64,000 bases of DNA from Gp13-AA77 sp035949375. Lineage in GTDB: Bacteria; Acidobacteriota; Terriglobia; UBA7540. Below are positions 33,431-42,873 of the stretch, piece after piece (positions within the stretch are counted from its first letter, which is position 1; every line of letters starts with the position of its first letter). Location of the stretch: assembly GCA_035949375.1 (NCBI GenBank), contig DASZIG010000036.1:1-64000 (forward strand), written 5' to 3'. The notes under the pieces are model-generated. The model saw nothing but the letters and a program-made list of their open reading frames with translations. It did no database searches and was not told the origin of the DNA. Both the position numbers and the translations under genes were made by a program.

Positions 33431-34819
33431 TCAGTTGTTGTTCTTAGCCTCGCCCGAGGCGATGCCGAGCGACTTCATCTTGCGATAAAGATGACTGCGC
33501 TCGAGCCCCAGGGCTTCGGCGGTCCGGCTGACGTTGCCCCGATTCTCATCGAGCTTGCGGAGGATGTAGTCGCGCTCGTAAGCGGCCCGCGCTTCCTGAA
33601 GGCTGAAAAATCCCCCGGAGGCGGCCGAGGCCTTGGCGCGGCCCTGGTCCTGCTGTAGAAGTCCGGCCGGCAGATGGCGGCGCTCGATGCGCTCGCCCGC
33701 CACCATGATGGCCAGGCGCTCGATCAGGTTCCGCAACTCGCGAACGTTGCCGGGCCAGCGGTAAGCCATCAGGGCTTCGAGCGCCGGCTCGGCCAGGCGC
33801 TTGGGACGGCGGCCATAGGCGCGCGCGAATTCAGCCAGGAAGTGCTCGGCGAGCGCGGGGAGATCCTCCGCGTGCTCGCGCAGCGGGGGCACGTAGAAGG
33901 GAATAACGTTGAGCCGGTAGAAGAGGTCTTCGCGGAAGTTCCCCTTCTGAATCTCCGCGCTCAGATCTTTGTTGGTGGCGGCCACCACGCGCACGTCCAC
34001 GGTCAGGCTGCCGGCCGAGCCCACCGGCGTGAAGCGCTGTTCCTCGATCACGCGCAGCACTTTGGCCTGCGTGCGCAGGCTCATGTCTCCGATTTCGTCG
34101 AGAAAAAGGGTGCCGCCGTCGGCCTGCTCGAACTTGCCCGTCTTGTCTTCCACGGCGCCCGTGAACGATCCCTTCAAGTGCCCGAAGAGTTCGCTTTCAA
34201 TCAACTCTTCGGGGATGGCGGCGCAGTTCACCTCCACGAAGGGCTTGTCGTGGCGCAGGCTGAGCTGATGCAGGGCGTGAGCCACGAGTTCCTTACCGAC
34301 CCCGCTCTCCCCGTACACCAGCACGCGTCCGTTGGTGGGCGCGGCCAGCCCCAGTTGCTGGCGTAGCGCCTTCATGGGGACGCTCGAGCCGATGATGCGT
34401 TGCCGGCCCTCGATCTCTTCCCGCAAGCTGCGGTTTTCCGCCGCCAGTGAGCGCTGCTCGAAGGCGTGCCGCAGCGTGAGCAGGGTCTTGTCGATCGAGA
34501 GGGGTTTCTCGATGAAGTCGAAGGCTCCGAGCTTGGTGGCGCGCACCGCGGTCTCGATGGTGCCGTGGCCGGAGATCATCACGACAACGGGCGGATCCTC
34601 GAGCTTGTGGATTCTCTCCAGGGCCTCGAGTCCGTCCATGCCATTCAGCCACACATCCAGCATCACCACGTCACAGCGCTTTTGTCCCAGCCAGTCGAGG
34701 GCGGCCTCGGCGCTCTCGAGCGCCTCCACGCGATATCCTTCGTCGCGCAGCACGGCGCCCAGCGATTCGCGGATGCCGGGCTCGTCGTCGACAATTAGAA
34801 TGGAGTGTTTCGCCGCCAT
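33431..34819 (-). CDS. ntrX: sigma-54-dependent response regulator (NtrX/NtrC type)
   Basis: A 462-residue regulator. The receiver domain has D11-D12 and phospho-acceptor D55 (DVVMLDVWLNGMDGLE). The AAA+ domain has Walker A GESGVGKE (170-177), the sigma-54 contact loop GSFTGA (217-222; the usual second residue is Ala), and GGTLFLDEIGDM. The C-terminal Fis-type HTH is RGNVSRTAEALGLERSHLYR. It activates RNA polymerase carrying sigma-54, whose gene rpoN is at 63245. It lies 31 bases after the NtrY-like kinase. Target genes are unknown; NtrYX usually controls nitrogen and envelope functions. Confidence 0.93.
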   Translation of the reverse strand: MAAKHSILIVDDEPGIRESLGAVLRDEGYRVEALESAEAALDWLGQKRCDVVMLDVWLNGMDGLEALERIHKLEDPPVVVMISGHGTIETAVRATKLGAFDFIEKPLSIDKTLLTLRHAFEQRSLAAENRSLREEIEGRQRIIGSSVPMKALRQQLGLAAPTNGRVLVYGESGVGKELVAHALHQLSLRHDKPFVEVNCAAIPEELIESELFGHLKGSFTGAVEDKTGKFEQADGGTLFLDEIGDMSLRTQAKVLRVIEEQRFTPVGSAGSLTVDVRVVAATNKDLSAEIQKGNFREDLFYRLNVIPFYVPPLREHAEDLPALAEHFLAEFARAYGRRPKRLAEPALEALMAYRWPGNVRELRNLIERLAIMVAGERIERRHLPAGLLQQDQGRAKASAASGGFFSLQEARAAYERDYILRKLDENRGNVSRTAEALGLERSHLYRKMKSLGIASGEAKNNN

Positions 34820-34850
34820 AAGTTGGAATGTCGCGGGCGCCGTATCGCCC

Positions 34851-37091
34851 CTAAACTCTCGACAACTCAGCCCCCACCACGCGCTCGACCGGCAGCTCGA
34901 TGATGAACATGGTCCCGAAGGGACGGTTCTCTTCCACGCGGATATACCCGTGGTGCTCGCTCACGATGCGGCTGACGATGGCGAGACCGAGGCCCGTGCC
35001 TCGCCGCTTGGTCGAAAAGTAAGGCACAAACAGCTTCTCTTTGACCTCGGGTGAAACGCCCGGACCGCTGTCCGCCACCGTCAGCTCCACCATTTCGCGA
35101 TCGGGATCGAGCGCGGTGCGGACCCAGATCTCGCGCAGGGGCGAATGCTCCAAGGCTTCGGCCGCATTGTCGATCAGGTTCACCACCACGCGCTTGATCT
35201 GTTCCGGATCGGCCTGCACGCGCGGAAGATCGGCCGCCAGCTCCCGATGCAACCGGATGCCGTTGAGGCGACCGTCAAAGACGCCGAGCGCCTCTTCGAT
35301 GATACCGTTCAGCGCCGAAGGCACCGGTTGCGAAACCGGAAAGCGGGCGAAGGCCGCAAACTCATCGACCAGCGCCTTGAGCGCCGCGGCTTCGCGCCCG
35401 ATGAGGGTGGCGCTCTCGGCCACCGCCGACGCGAGCTCCGGCGCCGCAGCGCCCGGCCCTGCGCGTTCCACCAGCCGGCGGATGCGGTCGGCGGACAGTT
35501 GGATGGGCGTGAGCGGATTCTTGATCTCGTGCGCCAGGCGCTGCGCCACTTCGCGCCAGGCGGCTGCCCGTTGGGCCCGCAGCAGCTCCGTGAGATCCTC
35601 GATCATCACCACGAAGCCAGCCGCTTCCTGCCGGATGCGAATGGAGGAAACCGTGAGGGCGACGGTCGCGCGCCGTGCGCCCAGGTCCAGTTCCATCTGG
35701 CGGCTCACCACTCCCTGCCTCGCCGCCCGGCGGAGCAGGCGCGCCACCTCGCGGGCGTCTTCCGCCGAGAACAGATCGCCCAACTGCTCGGCCGAGGCCA
35801 CGCGCTCCTCGCCAAGCAAGGTCTGCGCCGTCGAGTTGACTTCGTTGATGCGGCCGCGCGCGTCCGCCGAAACCACTCCGGTCGGGATGTTCTCCAGAAT
35901 GGCGCGCATCACGTTCGAGCGCTCCTCGAGTTCCCGGTTGGCGTGCTGCAGGGCCTGAGCCGCGCGATCGATCACACGGCGGCTCTCCGCGGTCTGCGAG
36001 GTCATCTCGTTGAACGATTGAATCAGCCTGCCGAGCTCCCCGTCCGCCCGCGCTTGCACCTGGTAACCGAGGTTGCCGCGCGATACCTGGTCGGTGGCCT
36101 CGGCCAGGGCCTGGATGGGCACCGTGACCTGCTTCGAAACAAACATGGCGTACCAGGTGGCGGAGAAAAGGGTCACCAGCGTAAACAGGCCGAGCGCCGA
36201 AAGGTCGATCCGCTTGACCGCCTTGATCTGGCGGTTCAAGGCATCGTAACGCCGCGCCTCGAGCTCGATCTGGTCAACCCGCTTCTGCAGGTCGAGGGGC
36301 AGTTGCCTCGCGCTGACCACGATGGCCAGGGGCTTGCCGGCGTCATCGTTGACCGCTTGCGCCCCCACGAAGTATTCCGTGCCCTGCGACTGCCAGCGCG
36401 TGGCTTCGCCTTGTACCGCCGGAGCCGCTGACGTGAGGCGCGGAAACAGCCGGATCACGTCCGCCGACGCCGGCCCTGCCCCGCCCGTACGCGCCACCAG
36501 CCTCCCGTCCGGGGTGCAGATCATGGCTGAAACCAGGCCCAGGTCGCCTGAGCGTTGCGCCAGGCTCCCGGGGAGTGCGGCGGAGTCCTTGAGCCGGATC
36601 CCCCGGGTGATTTGGGCGTCCGAAGCCAGGTGCGACGCGTCATCGAGGGAGCGCTGCTCCGCCTCCACCGCAAGCTGCTGGGAGATGGCCTGCGCGTCCC
36701 GGCGCACGGTGTCGAACGGGATCCCGAACCATTTGTCGAGGCTGCGATTCAGCAGTCCGTAACAGAAGACGAACAGCACGCAGACCGGCAGCAACGAGAG
36801 GCCAAGAAAAGCCACCACCATCTTGACCTTGAATTGCGAGCCCAACTGCTGGCGCCTGCGCTCGAGGTGCAGCTTGAGCAGGATTCGCAGCAGGATGAAG
36901 CCGAAAATAACAAACGCCACCACAATGAAAGTGGAAAGGGCCAGCAGCAGGATCGTCTCCTGCGCGTTCTCGGGATGGATAAACTGCAGGTTGAACGAAT
37001 TCAGGCTCCAGCCCACCACCAGCAGGATCGACACAAAGATAAGAAGAAGCGTGAGGATGATCTTGCGCCGGGGTTGATGCTTTGCGTCCAT
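34851..37091 (-). CDS. ntrY: NtrY-like sensor histidine kinase
   Basis: A 746-residue membrane kinase. N-terminal hydrophobic segments (IILTLLLIFVSILLVVGWSL, TILLLALSTFIVVAFVIFGF, and others), a periplasmic or extracytoplasmic sensor region (about 115-290), another membrane helix (LGLFTLVTLFSATWYAMFVS), a HAMP linker (about 320-375) and a PAS domain (about 395-510) precede the HisKA box with H521 (RLAHEIKNPLTPIQLSADRI) and the ATPase motifs NLIDNAAEAL, DSGPGVSP and GTGLGLAIV. The H-box wording is characteristic of NtrY. First gene of the ntrY-ntrX operon. Confidence 0.93.
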   Translation of the reverse strand: MDAKHQPRRKIILTLLLIFVSILLVVGWSLNSFNLQFIHPENAQETILLLALSTFIVVAFVIFGFILLRILLKLHLERRRQQLGSQFKVKMVVAFLGLSLLPVCVLFVFCYGLLNRSLDKWFGIPFDTVRRDAQAISQQLAVEAEQRSLDDASHLASDAQITRGIRLKDSAALPGSLAQRSGDLGLVSAMICTPDGRLVARTGGAGPASADVIRLFPRLTSAAPAVQGEATRWQSQGTEYFVGAQAVNDDAGKPLAIVVSARQLPLDLQKRVDQIELEARRYDALNRQIKAVKRIDLSALGLFTLVTLFSATWYAMFVSKQVTVPIQALAEATDQVSRGNLGYQVQARADGELGRLIQSFNEMTSQTAESRRVIDRAAQALQHANRELEERSNVMRAILENIPTGVVSADARGRINEVNSTAQTLLGEERVASAEQLGDLFSAEDAREVARLLRRAARQGVVSRQMELDLGARRATVALTVSSIRIRQEAAGFVVMIEDLTELLRAQRAAAWREVAQRLAHEIKNPLTPIQLSADRIRRLVERAGPGAAAPELASAVAESATLIGREAAALKALVDEFAAFARFPVSQPVPSALNGIIEEALGVFDGRLNGIRLHRELAADLPRVQADPEQIKRVVVNLIDNAAEALEHSPLREIWVRTALDPDREMVELTVADSGPGVSPEVKEKLFVPYFSTKRRGTGLGLAIVSRIVSEHHGYIRVEENRPFGTMFIIELPVERVVGAELSRV

Positions 37092-37117
37092 CGTTAAGAC
37101 TCAGCTTGCGTCAAAAC

Positions 37118-37918
37118 TCAGCTTGCCGCCGTTAGAGGCACGGGTCCGCCTTGCGGCAGAAACGCTCCCAGGGGGCAGCTCTCGCAGCGGGGTTCGTCGC
37201 GCCGGCAATAGCGCTTCCCCGCCTCGACCAGCAGAGCGTGAAACTCGTTGTAGACGCCCGCATCACGCTTCAGGCCACGATGTATGGACCGTTGCGCCTC
37301 GGCGTAATCGGCATCTCTGCCGAGCACCCCGTGCCGGATCAGAATGCGGCGCGTGTACGCGTCGGCAACAAAGAAGGGCAGTCCGCCGGCATAGAGCAGG
37401 ATCGCATCGGCGGTCTCGGGACCGAGACCCTTCAGTTGCAGCAGCGCCTGGCGCAGATCCTCCCCGGGCAGGGCGAACATGCGGTCGAGCGATCCGCCGT
37501 GCGCGTCATCGAGCCAGAGCACAAAATTCCGGATGGCCCGAGCCTTCTGGCGGTAGAATCCCGCCGGCCGGATCAACGACTCCAGCAGGTCTGGTTGGAT
37601 CGCTCTGAGGCGCGCCAAATCGAGCATGCCAGCGTCGCGAAGCCGGGCGATGGCCAGGGCGGCGTTGCGCCAGGTCGTGTTTTGCGTGAGGATGGCCCCC
37701 AGAATGACCTCGAGGCGCGTCTCGGCGGGCCACCACCCTTGAGGTCCGAACTCTTCGAGCAACCTCCGGTAGTAGGGGCGCAACTGACCCTTCCCAGCCG
37801 GGGTAGTCGCGATGATGTTACGCCGTCCGGCCCGGACCCGGGCAGGTCCCGAATTCTCCTGCGCTCCTGCCGGTGCGCCGGGCCTGCCGTAAGTTGACGC
37901 GTCGCTTGGTTGTAACAT
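37118..37918 (-). CDS. EndoIII/MagIII-type DNA glycosylase
   Basis: A 266-residue HhH-GPD superfamily protein. The hairpin is LKGLGPETADAILLYAGGLP, with the catalytic Asp at D186 (FVADAYTRR). The Lys of bifunctional EndoIII is E168, so a monofunctional glycosylase such as the MagIII 3-methyladenine type is more likely. The iron-sulfur loop keeps C238, C245 and C248, but the fourth position is L254, so a complete 4Fe-4S cluster is doubtful. ATG 37918 has GGGGAG just upstream; the first 40 residues are low complexity. It is 26 bases upstream of ntrY on the same strand and could be co-transcribed. Confidence 0.88.
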   Translation of the reverse strand: MLQPSDASTYGRPGAPAGAQENSGPARVRAGRRNIIATTPAGKGQLRPYYRRLLEEFGPQGWWPAETRLEVILGAILTQNTTWRNAALAIARLRDAGMLDLARLRAIQPDLLESLIRPAGFYRQKARAIRNFVLWLDDAHGGSLDRMFALPGEDLRQALLQLKGLGPETADAILLYAGGLPFFVADAYTRRILIRHGVLGRDADYAEAQRSIHRGLKRDAGVYNEFHALLVEAGKRYCRRDEPRCESCPLGAFLPQGGPVPLTAAS

Positions 37919-37961
37919 GCCGCTCCCCTAGTGTAACGTGAATATTCAGCGGAGGATTAAC

Positions 37962-38408
37962 ATGGCGCTCGAACTGGGTAAGGCGGTCACGCTCGAAAGT
38001 CGGCGCAGCTATCTGCACACCCTCCATGTGGAGACCGCATCGCGCGTGGAGTTTAAGGACGTTACGGCGGCGATTCAACAACTGGTGGCGGACTCCGGGG
38101 TCCCGAGCGGCGTTTGCTACGTCTTGACCCCTCACACCTCCGCGGCCGTGCTGGTGCAGGAGAATGACGACGCTTCGGTGCAGAAAGACCTCGGGGACTT
38201 TCTTGGTGCCCTCGTGCCCCGCGACAAGAATTATCTGCACAACGATGGCAATTGCGACGCCCACCTCAAAGCGTCCCTGATCGGCTGCTCTCAGACCCTG
38301 TTGATTGAGAATAGCCGTCTTCTGCTCGGACGCTGGCAGGGCGTCTTCCTTTGCGAATTCGACGGCCCGCGGCGCCGCGACTTGCACGTCAAGATCGTAG
38401 CGGACTAG
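37962..38408 (+). CDS. yjbQ: YjbQ-family protein
   Basis: A 148-residue UPF0047/YjbQ protein. Conserved blocks are VEFKDVTAAIQQLV, GVCYVLTPHTSAAVLVQEND, YLHNDGNCDAHLKASLIG and GRWQGVFLCEFDGPRRRDL. Some members have weak thiamine-phosphate synthase activity, hence a secondary thiamine enzyme name, but the true role is unsettled. ATG 37962 is preferred because GGAGG lies seven bases upstream; a GTG at 37938 is possible. Divergent from the glycosylase gene. Confidence 0.88.
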   Translation: MALELGKAVTLESRRSYLHTLHVETASRVEFKDVTAAIQQLVADSGVPSGVCYVLTPHTSAAVLVQENDDASVQKDLGDFLGALVPRDKNYLHNDGNCDAHLKASLIGCSQTLLIENSRLLLGRWQGVFLCEFDGPRRRDLHVKIVAD

Positions 38409-38463
38409 CGCCACCCTCGAACTCTCGGATTCACCATCCGGGTAGAATTGCGGCGCGATCGGC

Positions 38464-39657
38464 ATGAACAACCTAGGGGTTTACGTCCAGATTCCGTTCT
38501 GCGCCTCCAAGTGCACCTTCTGCAACTTCAGTTCGAAGGTGGCTCCCGCGGTTGAGCTTGAGTCCTATCTCGCGAGCCTCGAACGCGAGATTGAGTTGCT
38601 CTCCTCCAAAACTCAGACTACCCGCGCCGGTGGGCCGCGCCGCTGGGCCGATCTGCTCGATCTTGCTGTCGATTCGCTCTATTTCGGCGGGGGCACCCCC
38701 ACCCTCGCGGGCCGCGAGAGGCTGGGAGGGCTTTTTGCGGCGCTGGGACGGCGGTTTCGCTTCACGGACGCGCCCGAGGTGACGCTCGAGATGACACCGG
38801 GGTCGGCACACGCCGCAATGCTCGCCACCTGCCGCAGCTTCGGGGTGAACCGGCTGAGCATCGGTGCGCAGTCCTTCGAGGATCGCGAGCTCCGGAGCGT
38901 GGGCCGCCTGCATTCGGCGAGCGAAAGCGCGCAGCAAGTGCGCCTGGCGCGCGCCGCCGGATTCGAGAACGTCAGCCTCGATCTGATTGCGGGCCTGCCC
39001 CATCAGACGCGCGATTCATGGCTCGCGAGCCTCCGCAGGGCGATCGAACTCGAGCCCGAGCACGTCTCGATTTACCTGTTTGAAGTCGACGAAAAAAGCC
39101 GCCTGGGGAACGAGGTGCTGCGGCACGGTGAACGCTACCACGCCCCCGAAGTGCCCGATGACGATTTCATGGCTGCGGCCTACGAACAGGCGCAAGGTGT
39201 CCTGGCCGCCGCCGGATACGTGCAGTACGAGATCTCGAACTTTGCCCGGCCCGGGTTTGAGTCCCGGCACAATCGAAAATACTGGCGCCTCGATCCCTAC
39301 CTGGGCCTGGGCGCGGGAGCGCACTCCTACGACGGACACGCTCGATGGTCGAACGAGATTTCGGTGAGCGACTACGCCGCCCGCCTGGCGCAGGGCGATT
39401 TGCCCGTCGTCGAGTCGCACGCTCTCGCCGAGGCAGAGCAGATTGAGGAGTTTTTCTTCCTCGGGCTCCGCGAGCGGAGCGGCGTCGATCTCGCCGGTGC
39501 GGCGGCGCGCTGGGGACGCGATGCCCTTGAGCCCTGGCGGCCGCGCATTGATTCGCTGCTCGAAAGGGGCGTGCTCGAAGAAAGCGGCGGACAGCTGAGC
39601 CTGGCGCCCGAAGCGTATCTGGTTTCGAACGAGATCTTCCAGGAGTTTCTGGGCTGA
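38464..39657 (+). CDS. hemW: radical SAM haem chaperone HemW
   Basis: A 397-residue radical SAM protein. The cluster motif C13-x3-C17-x2-C20 is in IPFCASKCTFCNF; LYFGGGTPTLAG, LEMTPGSA, NRLSIGAQSFEDREL and VSLDLIAGLPHQT are standard. The C-terminal HemN_C-like domain (about 290-397) ends with EAYLVSNEIFQEFL. HemW inserts haem into respiratory enzymes; it lacks the extra N-terminal region and second-SAM residues of true coproporphyrinogen dehydrogenase (HemN). A TAGAAT hexamer at 38443 may be the -10, leaving a very short leader. Confidence 0.92.
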   Translation: MNNLGVYVQIPFCASKCTFCNFSSKVAPAVELESYLASLEREIELLSSKTQTTRAGGPRRWADLLDLAVDSLYFGGGTPTLAGRERLGGLFAALGRRFRFTDAPEVTLEMTPGSAHAAMLATCRSFGVNRLSIGAQSFEDRELRSVGRLHSASESAQQVRLARAAGFENVSLDLIAGLPHQTRDSWLASLRRAIELEPEHVSIYLFEVDEKSRLGNEVLRHGERYHAPEVPDDDFMAAAYEQAQGVLAAAGYVQYEISNFARPGFESRHNRKYWRLDPYLGLGAGAHSYDGHARWSNEISVSDYAARLAQGDLPVVESHALAEAEQIEEFFFLGLRERSGVDLAGAAARWGRDALEPWRPRIDSLLERGVLEESGGQLSLAPEAYLVSNEIFQEFLG

Positions 39658-39705
39658 CGAGCCCCTCGCCTTGCGCTTGCCGCCCGTTCCTGATTTCATG
39701 GACCC

Positions 39706-40758
39706 ATGGCTGAGACCATCGATCTTCGCAGCGACACCGTAACCCGGCCCACGCCCGCCATGCGCAAGGCCATGGCCCAGGCCGAAGTGGGTGACGATGT
39801 CTATCGCGAGGACCCCACCGTCAACCGGCTCGAAGAACGCGCGGCCGAGATTCTGGGCCGGGAGGCGGCCCTTTTCGTGCCCTCGGGCACCATGGGAAAC
39901 CAGATCGCGATCCGGGTGCACACCGACCTCGGACGGGAGGTGATCTGCGAGGAACGCTCGCACATCCTGAATTACGAGATGGCCATGATGTCGGCCTTCT
40001 CGGGCTGCCAGCCGCGCGCCCTGCGCGTTCCGGACGGCATCCTGACCTGGGCCGCGATCGTGAGCGAGGTCCGGGGACGCAGCGATCATCGCGCCCGCAC
40101 CGGCTTGATCTCTCTCGAGAACACCTCGAACCTGGCCGGGGGCAGCGTATACCCCGAGGAAGTATCGGACGAGATCTGCGATCGCGCGCACCAGGCGCAC
40201 CTGCCGGTTCACCTTGACGGCGCCCGGATCTTCAACGCCGCGGTGTACCTCGACCGTCCGGCCGCCGCCATCACGCAGAAGTTTGATTCCGTCATGTTTT
40301 CTCTCTCGAAGGGACTGGGAGCGCCGGTGGGCTCGGTGCTGGCCGGCTCGCGGGACTTCATCGAGGAGGCTCGCCTGGTGCGCAAAATGCTGGGCGGCGG
40401 CATGCGCCAGGCAGGGGTGCTGGCCGCGGCGGGCCTGGTGGCGCTCGAGGAAGGTCCCAAGCGCCTGCACATCGATCACGAAAACGCCCGCTTCCTGGCG
40501 GAGGCGCTGGCGGAGATCCCCGGCATCAGAATCACGCCGGCCAAAGTGGTCACCAACATCGTGATCTTCGAGGTCACCGGGCTCGCATCCGCCGAGCTTT
40601 CAAAGCGCCTGGCGGTGCGCGACGTTCTGGCGAGCGCGCTGTCGCCCACCACGATACGGATGGTGACGCATTATGACGTGGATCGCGCCGGATGCGAAAG
40701 GGCGTTCCGGGCCCTACGGGAGGCGATAGGCCCAGTCGCGCGACAGACCGTTCATTGA
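39706..40758 (+). CDS. ltaE: low-specificity L-threonine aldolase
   Basis: A 350-residue PLP enzyme that splits threonine or allo-threonine into glycine and acetaldehyde. IDLRSDTVTRPTPAMRKAMA followed by GDDVYREDPTVNRLEE is the family start; the PLP-Asp/His region is HLPVHLDGARIFNAAV and the Schiff-base Lys is K202 in SLSKGLGAPVGSVLAG. RKMLGGGMRQAGVLAAAGL follows. Stand-alone gene 48 bases after hemW on the same strand. Confidence 0.93.
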   Translation: MAETIDLRSDTVTRPTPAMRKAMAQAEVGDDVYREDPTVNRLEERAAEILGREAALFVPSGTMGNQIAIRVHTDLGREVICEERSHILNYEMAMMSAFSGCQPRALRVPDGILTWAAIVSEVRGRSDHRARTGLISLENTSNLAGGSVYPEEVSDEICDRAHQAHLPVHLDGARIFNAAVYLDRPAAAITQKFDSVMFSLSKGLGAPVGSVLAGSRDFIEEARLVRKMLGGGMRQAGVLAAAGLVALEEGPKRLHIDHENARFLAEALAEIPGIRITPAKVVTNIVIFEVTGLASAELSKRLAVRDVLASALSPTTIRMVTHYDVDRAGCERAFRALREAIGPVARQTVH

Positions 40759-40794
40759 AGCTCGTTCGGCAGCCCGCCAGACGCCATGGCGGCA

Positions 40795-41550
40795 TCACTT
40801 CTTCTTCGCCTTATCCTTCTCCGCTTCCACCATCGCCAGGGCCTTGAAGTAATGCTCCCGATACTCACCGTCGTCCGGATCGAGGCGCATGGCGATCCCA
40901 TATTGGCCCGCTGCCGCACCGATGCCGCCGAGCTTTTCGAGCGCGTATCCAAGGCCATTGTGCGACTCGGCTTCGCTCGGGTCGTGCTTGATGGCCTCCA
41001 GGTACTCGACGCGCGCGCGCTTCCAGTCTTTCAGCAGAAGAAAAGTGATGCCGAGCTCGCGATGCAGATCGGCATTCGCCGGGTCGAGTTCCGCCGCCTG
41101 GCGCAGCCCGGCGATCGCCTGCTCCGAGTGACCCGCCCCGCGTTCGTCGACGGCGTGCCGCACGAGATCGCGCAACTGCTCCCGGGTTTTAGCAGCGTCG
41201 AGGGCTGAAGGCGGATCGGCCGGCGGCTTCGGCTTGAGGTCCACGCGCCCTCCCGGCTTGAGGGAGATGAAGAACTCCTGCTCGGCCTGGCCCGGGCAGT
41301 CCACGTGCAGATAGTGATCCCCCGCTTCGACTTCAGCCAGACTCAGCCCGCCCTGGCCGCCGGTCTTCCCCTGGACAATCGAATCCAACTCCACGCTGCA
41401 CGCCGGAGGGAAGGCTTCGAGCACCGCCTGACCGGATTCCGCTGGCCGATCGCTCGCAGCCCAGGCGTCCGGTGTGTGCCCGAGCGCGAGGATCCCCAGC
41501 AACACCAGCAGCGCCGCAAATCTGACCGCTACGCCCGGCCCGAAACGCAT
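40795..41550 (-). CDS. secreted TPR-repeat protein
   Basis: A 251-residue protein with a signal peptide (FAALLVLLGILALGHTPDAW, cleavage near ASDR). Residues 40-105 form a small beta domain (YLHVDCPGQAEQEFFISLKP) similar to PEGA-like or carrier domains; residues 120-240 hold about three TPR units (AIAGLRQAAELDPANADLHR, ARVEYLEAIKHDPSEAESHN). The end is Lys-rich (KDKAKKK). TPRs mediate protein contacts; no enzyme activity is predicted. Divergent from the acyl-CoA dehydrogenase. Confidence 0.78.
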   Translation of the reverse strand: MRFGPGVAVRFAALLVLLGILALGHTPDAWAASDRPAESGQAVLEAFPPACSVELDSIVQGKTGGQGGLSLAEVEAGDHYLHVDCPGQAEQEFFISLKPGGRVDLKPKPPADPPSALDAAKTREQLRDLVRHAVDERGAGHSEQAIAGLRQAAELDPANADLHRELGITFLLLKDWKRARVEYLEAIKHDPSEAESHNGLGYALEKLGGIGAAAGQYGIAMRLDPDDGEYREHYFKALAMVEAEKDKAKKK

Positions 41551-41694
41551 GAATCAAGAACCCCTTACGGATGTTACCCCCGGCGCACGACTTACCCCGG
41601 AAGTCGGGCATGCCGGCCCGCGTGTGCTATATTTTTGGTAGACGAAAGTTGCGATCGCTTGGTTTCCGGTTGGGCCGGCCTCGGGAGTGAAAGC

Positions 41695-42840
41695 TTGAAT
41701 CTCCAGTTTTCTGACGAACAAGAAGGAATCCGCCGCACTGTACGCGAGTTTGCCGACCGGGAGATCCGTCCCCACGTCATGGAATGGGACGAGGCCCAGC
41801 ATTTTCCGCGTGAGATCCTGCCCGAGCTCGCCTCCCTGGGGCTGATGGGCGTTCCCTTTCCCTCCGAGTACGGCGGACCCGGCCTCGGCTACGTGGAGTA
41901 TGCCCTGGTCATCGAGGAATTGGCCCGCGTCGACGGCTCCGTGGCCATCAGCGTGGCGGCGCACACGTCGCTCTGCGCGGGACATATCTATATTGCCGGC
42001 ACCGAGGAGCAGAAGCGGAAGTATCTCGCGCCCCTCGCGCGCGGCGAAAAGCTGGGTTGCTGGAGCCTGACCGAGCCCCACGCCGGAAGCGACGCCGGGG
42101 GCACTCGCACCACGGCGCGCCTCGATGGCGGCTCCTGGGTGCTGAACGGCGCCAAGACCTTCACGTCCAATGGCACCTATGCGGACATCTGTGTGGCCAT
42201 GGCCGTGACGGACAAAAACGCCAGAAAACACGGCATCTCCGCCTTCATCATCGAAAAGGGCACGCCCGGATTCCGTCCCGGAAAAAAAGAGAACAAAATG
42301 GGACTGCGCGCGAGCGACACGGCCGAAGTGATATTCGAGGACTGCCGCGTGCCGCTCGAGAACTGTCTCGGCGAACGCGGAAACGGGTTGGTGGACAGCT
42401 TGCGCGTGCTCGATCGCGGCCGGATCTCCATCGCCGCGCTGGGCCTCGGAATGGCTCAGGGGGCCTACGAAGCAGCCCTGAACTATGCCCGCGAGCGGCA
42501 CCAGTTCGGCAAGCCCATCGCCGAGTTCCAGGCGATCCAATGGAAGCTCGCCGACATGGCAACCGAAATCGAGGCGGCCCGCCTGCTGACGCTGCGAGCG
42601 GCGCAGCTTGCCGACCAGGACTGCCGGGTCACGCGCGAAGGCGCCATGGCCAAGCTGTACGCCGGTGAGATGGCAGTGCGAGTGGCGAACGAAGCCGTCC
42701 AGATCCACGGCGGTTACGGGTTCATCAAGGACTACCCTGTGGAGAAGTTCTATCGTGACGTCAAGCTCTGCACCATCGGCGAAGGCACAAGCGAGATCCA
42801 GCGGCTGGTGATTGCAAGGGAAGTCCTCAAAAAGCAGTGA
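41695..42840 (+). CDS. acyl-CoA dehydrogenase (short/branched-chain type)
   Basis: A 381-residue flavoprotein that makes trans-2-enoyl-CoA. It starts at TTG 41695 (MNLQFSDEQEGIRRTVREFA) with GGAG eight bases upstream; this gives the usual length, whereas the longer open frame to 41305 is antisense to the TPR gene. Hallmarks: CWSLTEPHAGSDAGGTRTTA, the FAD-binding ERHQFGKPIAEFQAIQWKLA and HGGYGFIKDYPVEKFYRD, and the catalytic Glu in GEGTSEIQRL. Together with meaB and the epimerase immediately downstream it fits breakdown of branched-chain or odd-chain acyl-CoA. Confidence 0.93.
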   Translation: MNLQFSDEQEGIRRTVREFADREIRPHVMEWDEAQHFPREILPELASLGLMGVPFPSEYGGPGLGYVEYALVIEELARVDGSVAISVAAHTSLCAGHIYIAGTEEQKRKYLAPLARGEKLGCWSLTEPHAGSDAGGTRTTARLDGGSWVLNGAKTFTSNGTYADICVAMAVTDKNARKHGISAFIIEKGTPGFRPGKKENKMGLRASDTAEVIFEDCRVPLENCLGERGNGLVDSLRVLDRGRISIAALGLGMAQGAYEAALNYARERHQFGKPIAEFQAIQWKLADMATEIEAARLLTLRAAQLADQDCRVTREGAMAKLYAGEMAVRVANEAVQIHGGYGFIKDYPVEKFYRDVKLCTIGEGTSEIQRLVIAREVLKKQ

Positions 42841-42873
42841 CGAGTGACAAGTGGCGAGTTTCGTGCCATCGGG

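Noticed and set aside
38464..39657. Oxygen-independent coproporphyrinogen oxidase HemN
   Set aside because: Length, short N-terminus and motif spacing fit the haem chaperone HemW instead.
39016..40479. Minus-strand 487-codon open frame
   Set aside because: Shadow of hemW and threonine aldolase.
41305..41694. 5' extension of the acyl-CoA dehydrogenase frame
   Set aside because: It is antisense to the TPR gene; TTG 41695 with GGAG gives the standard family start and length.
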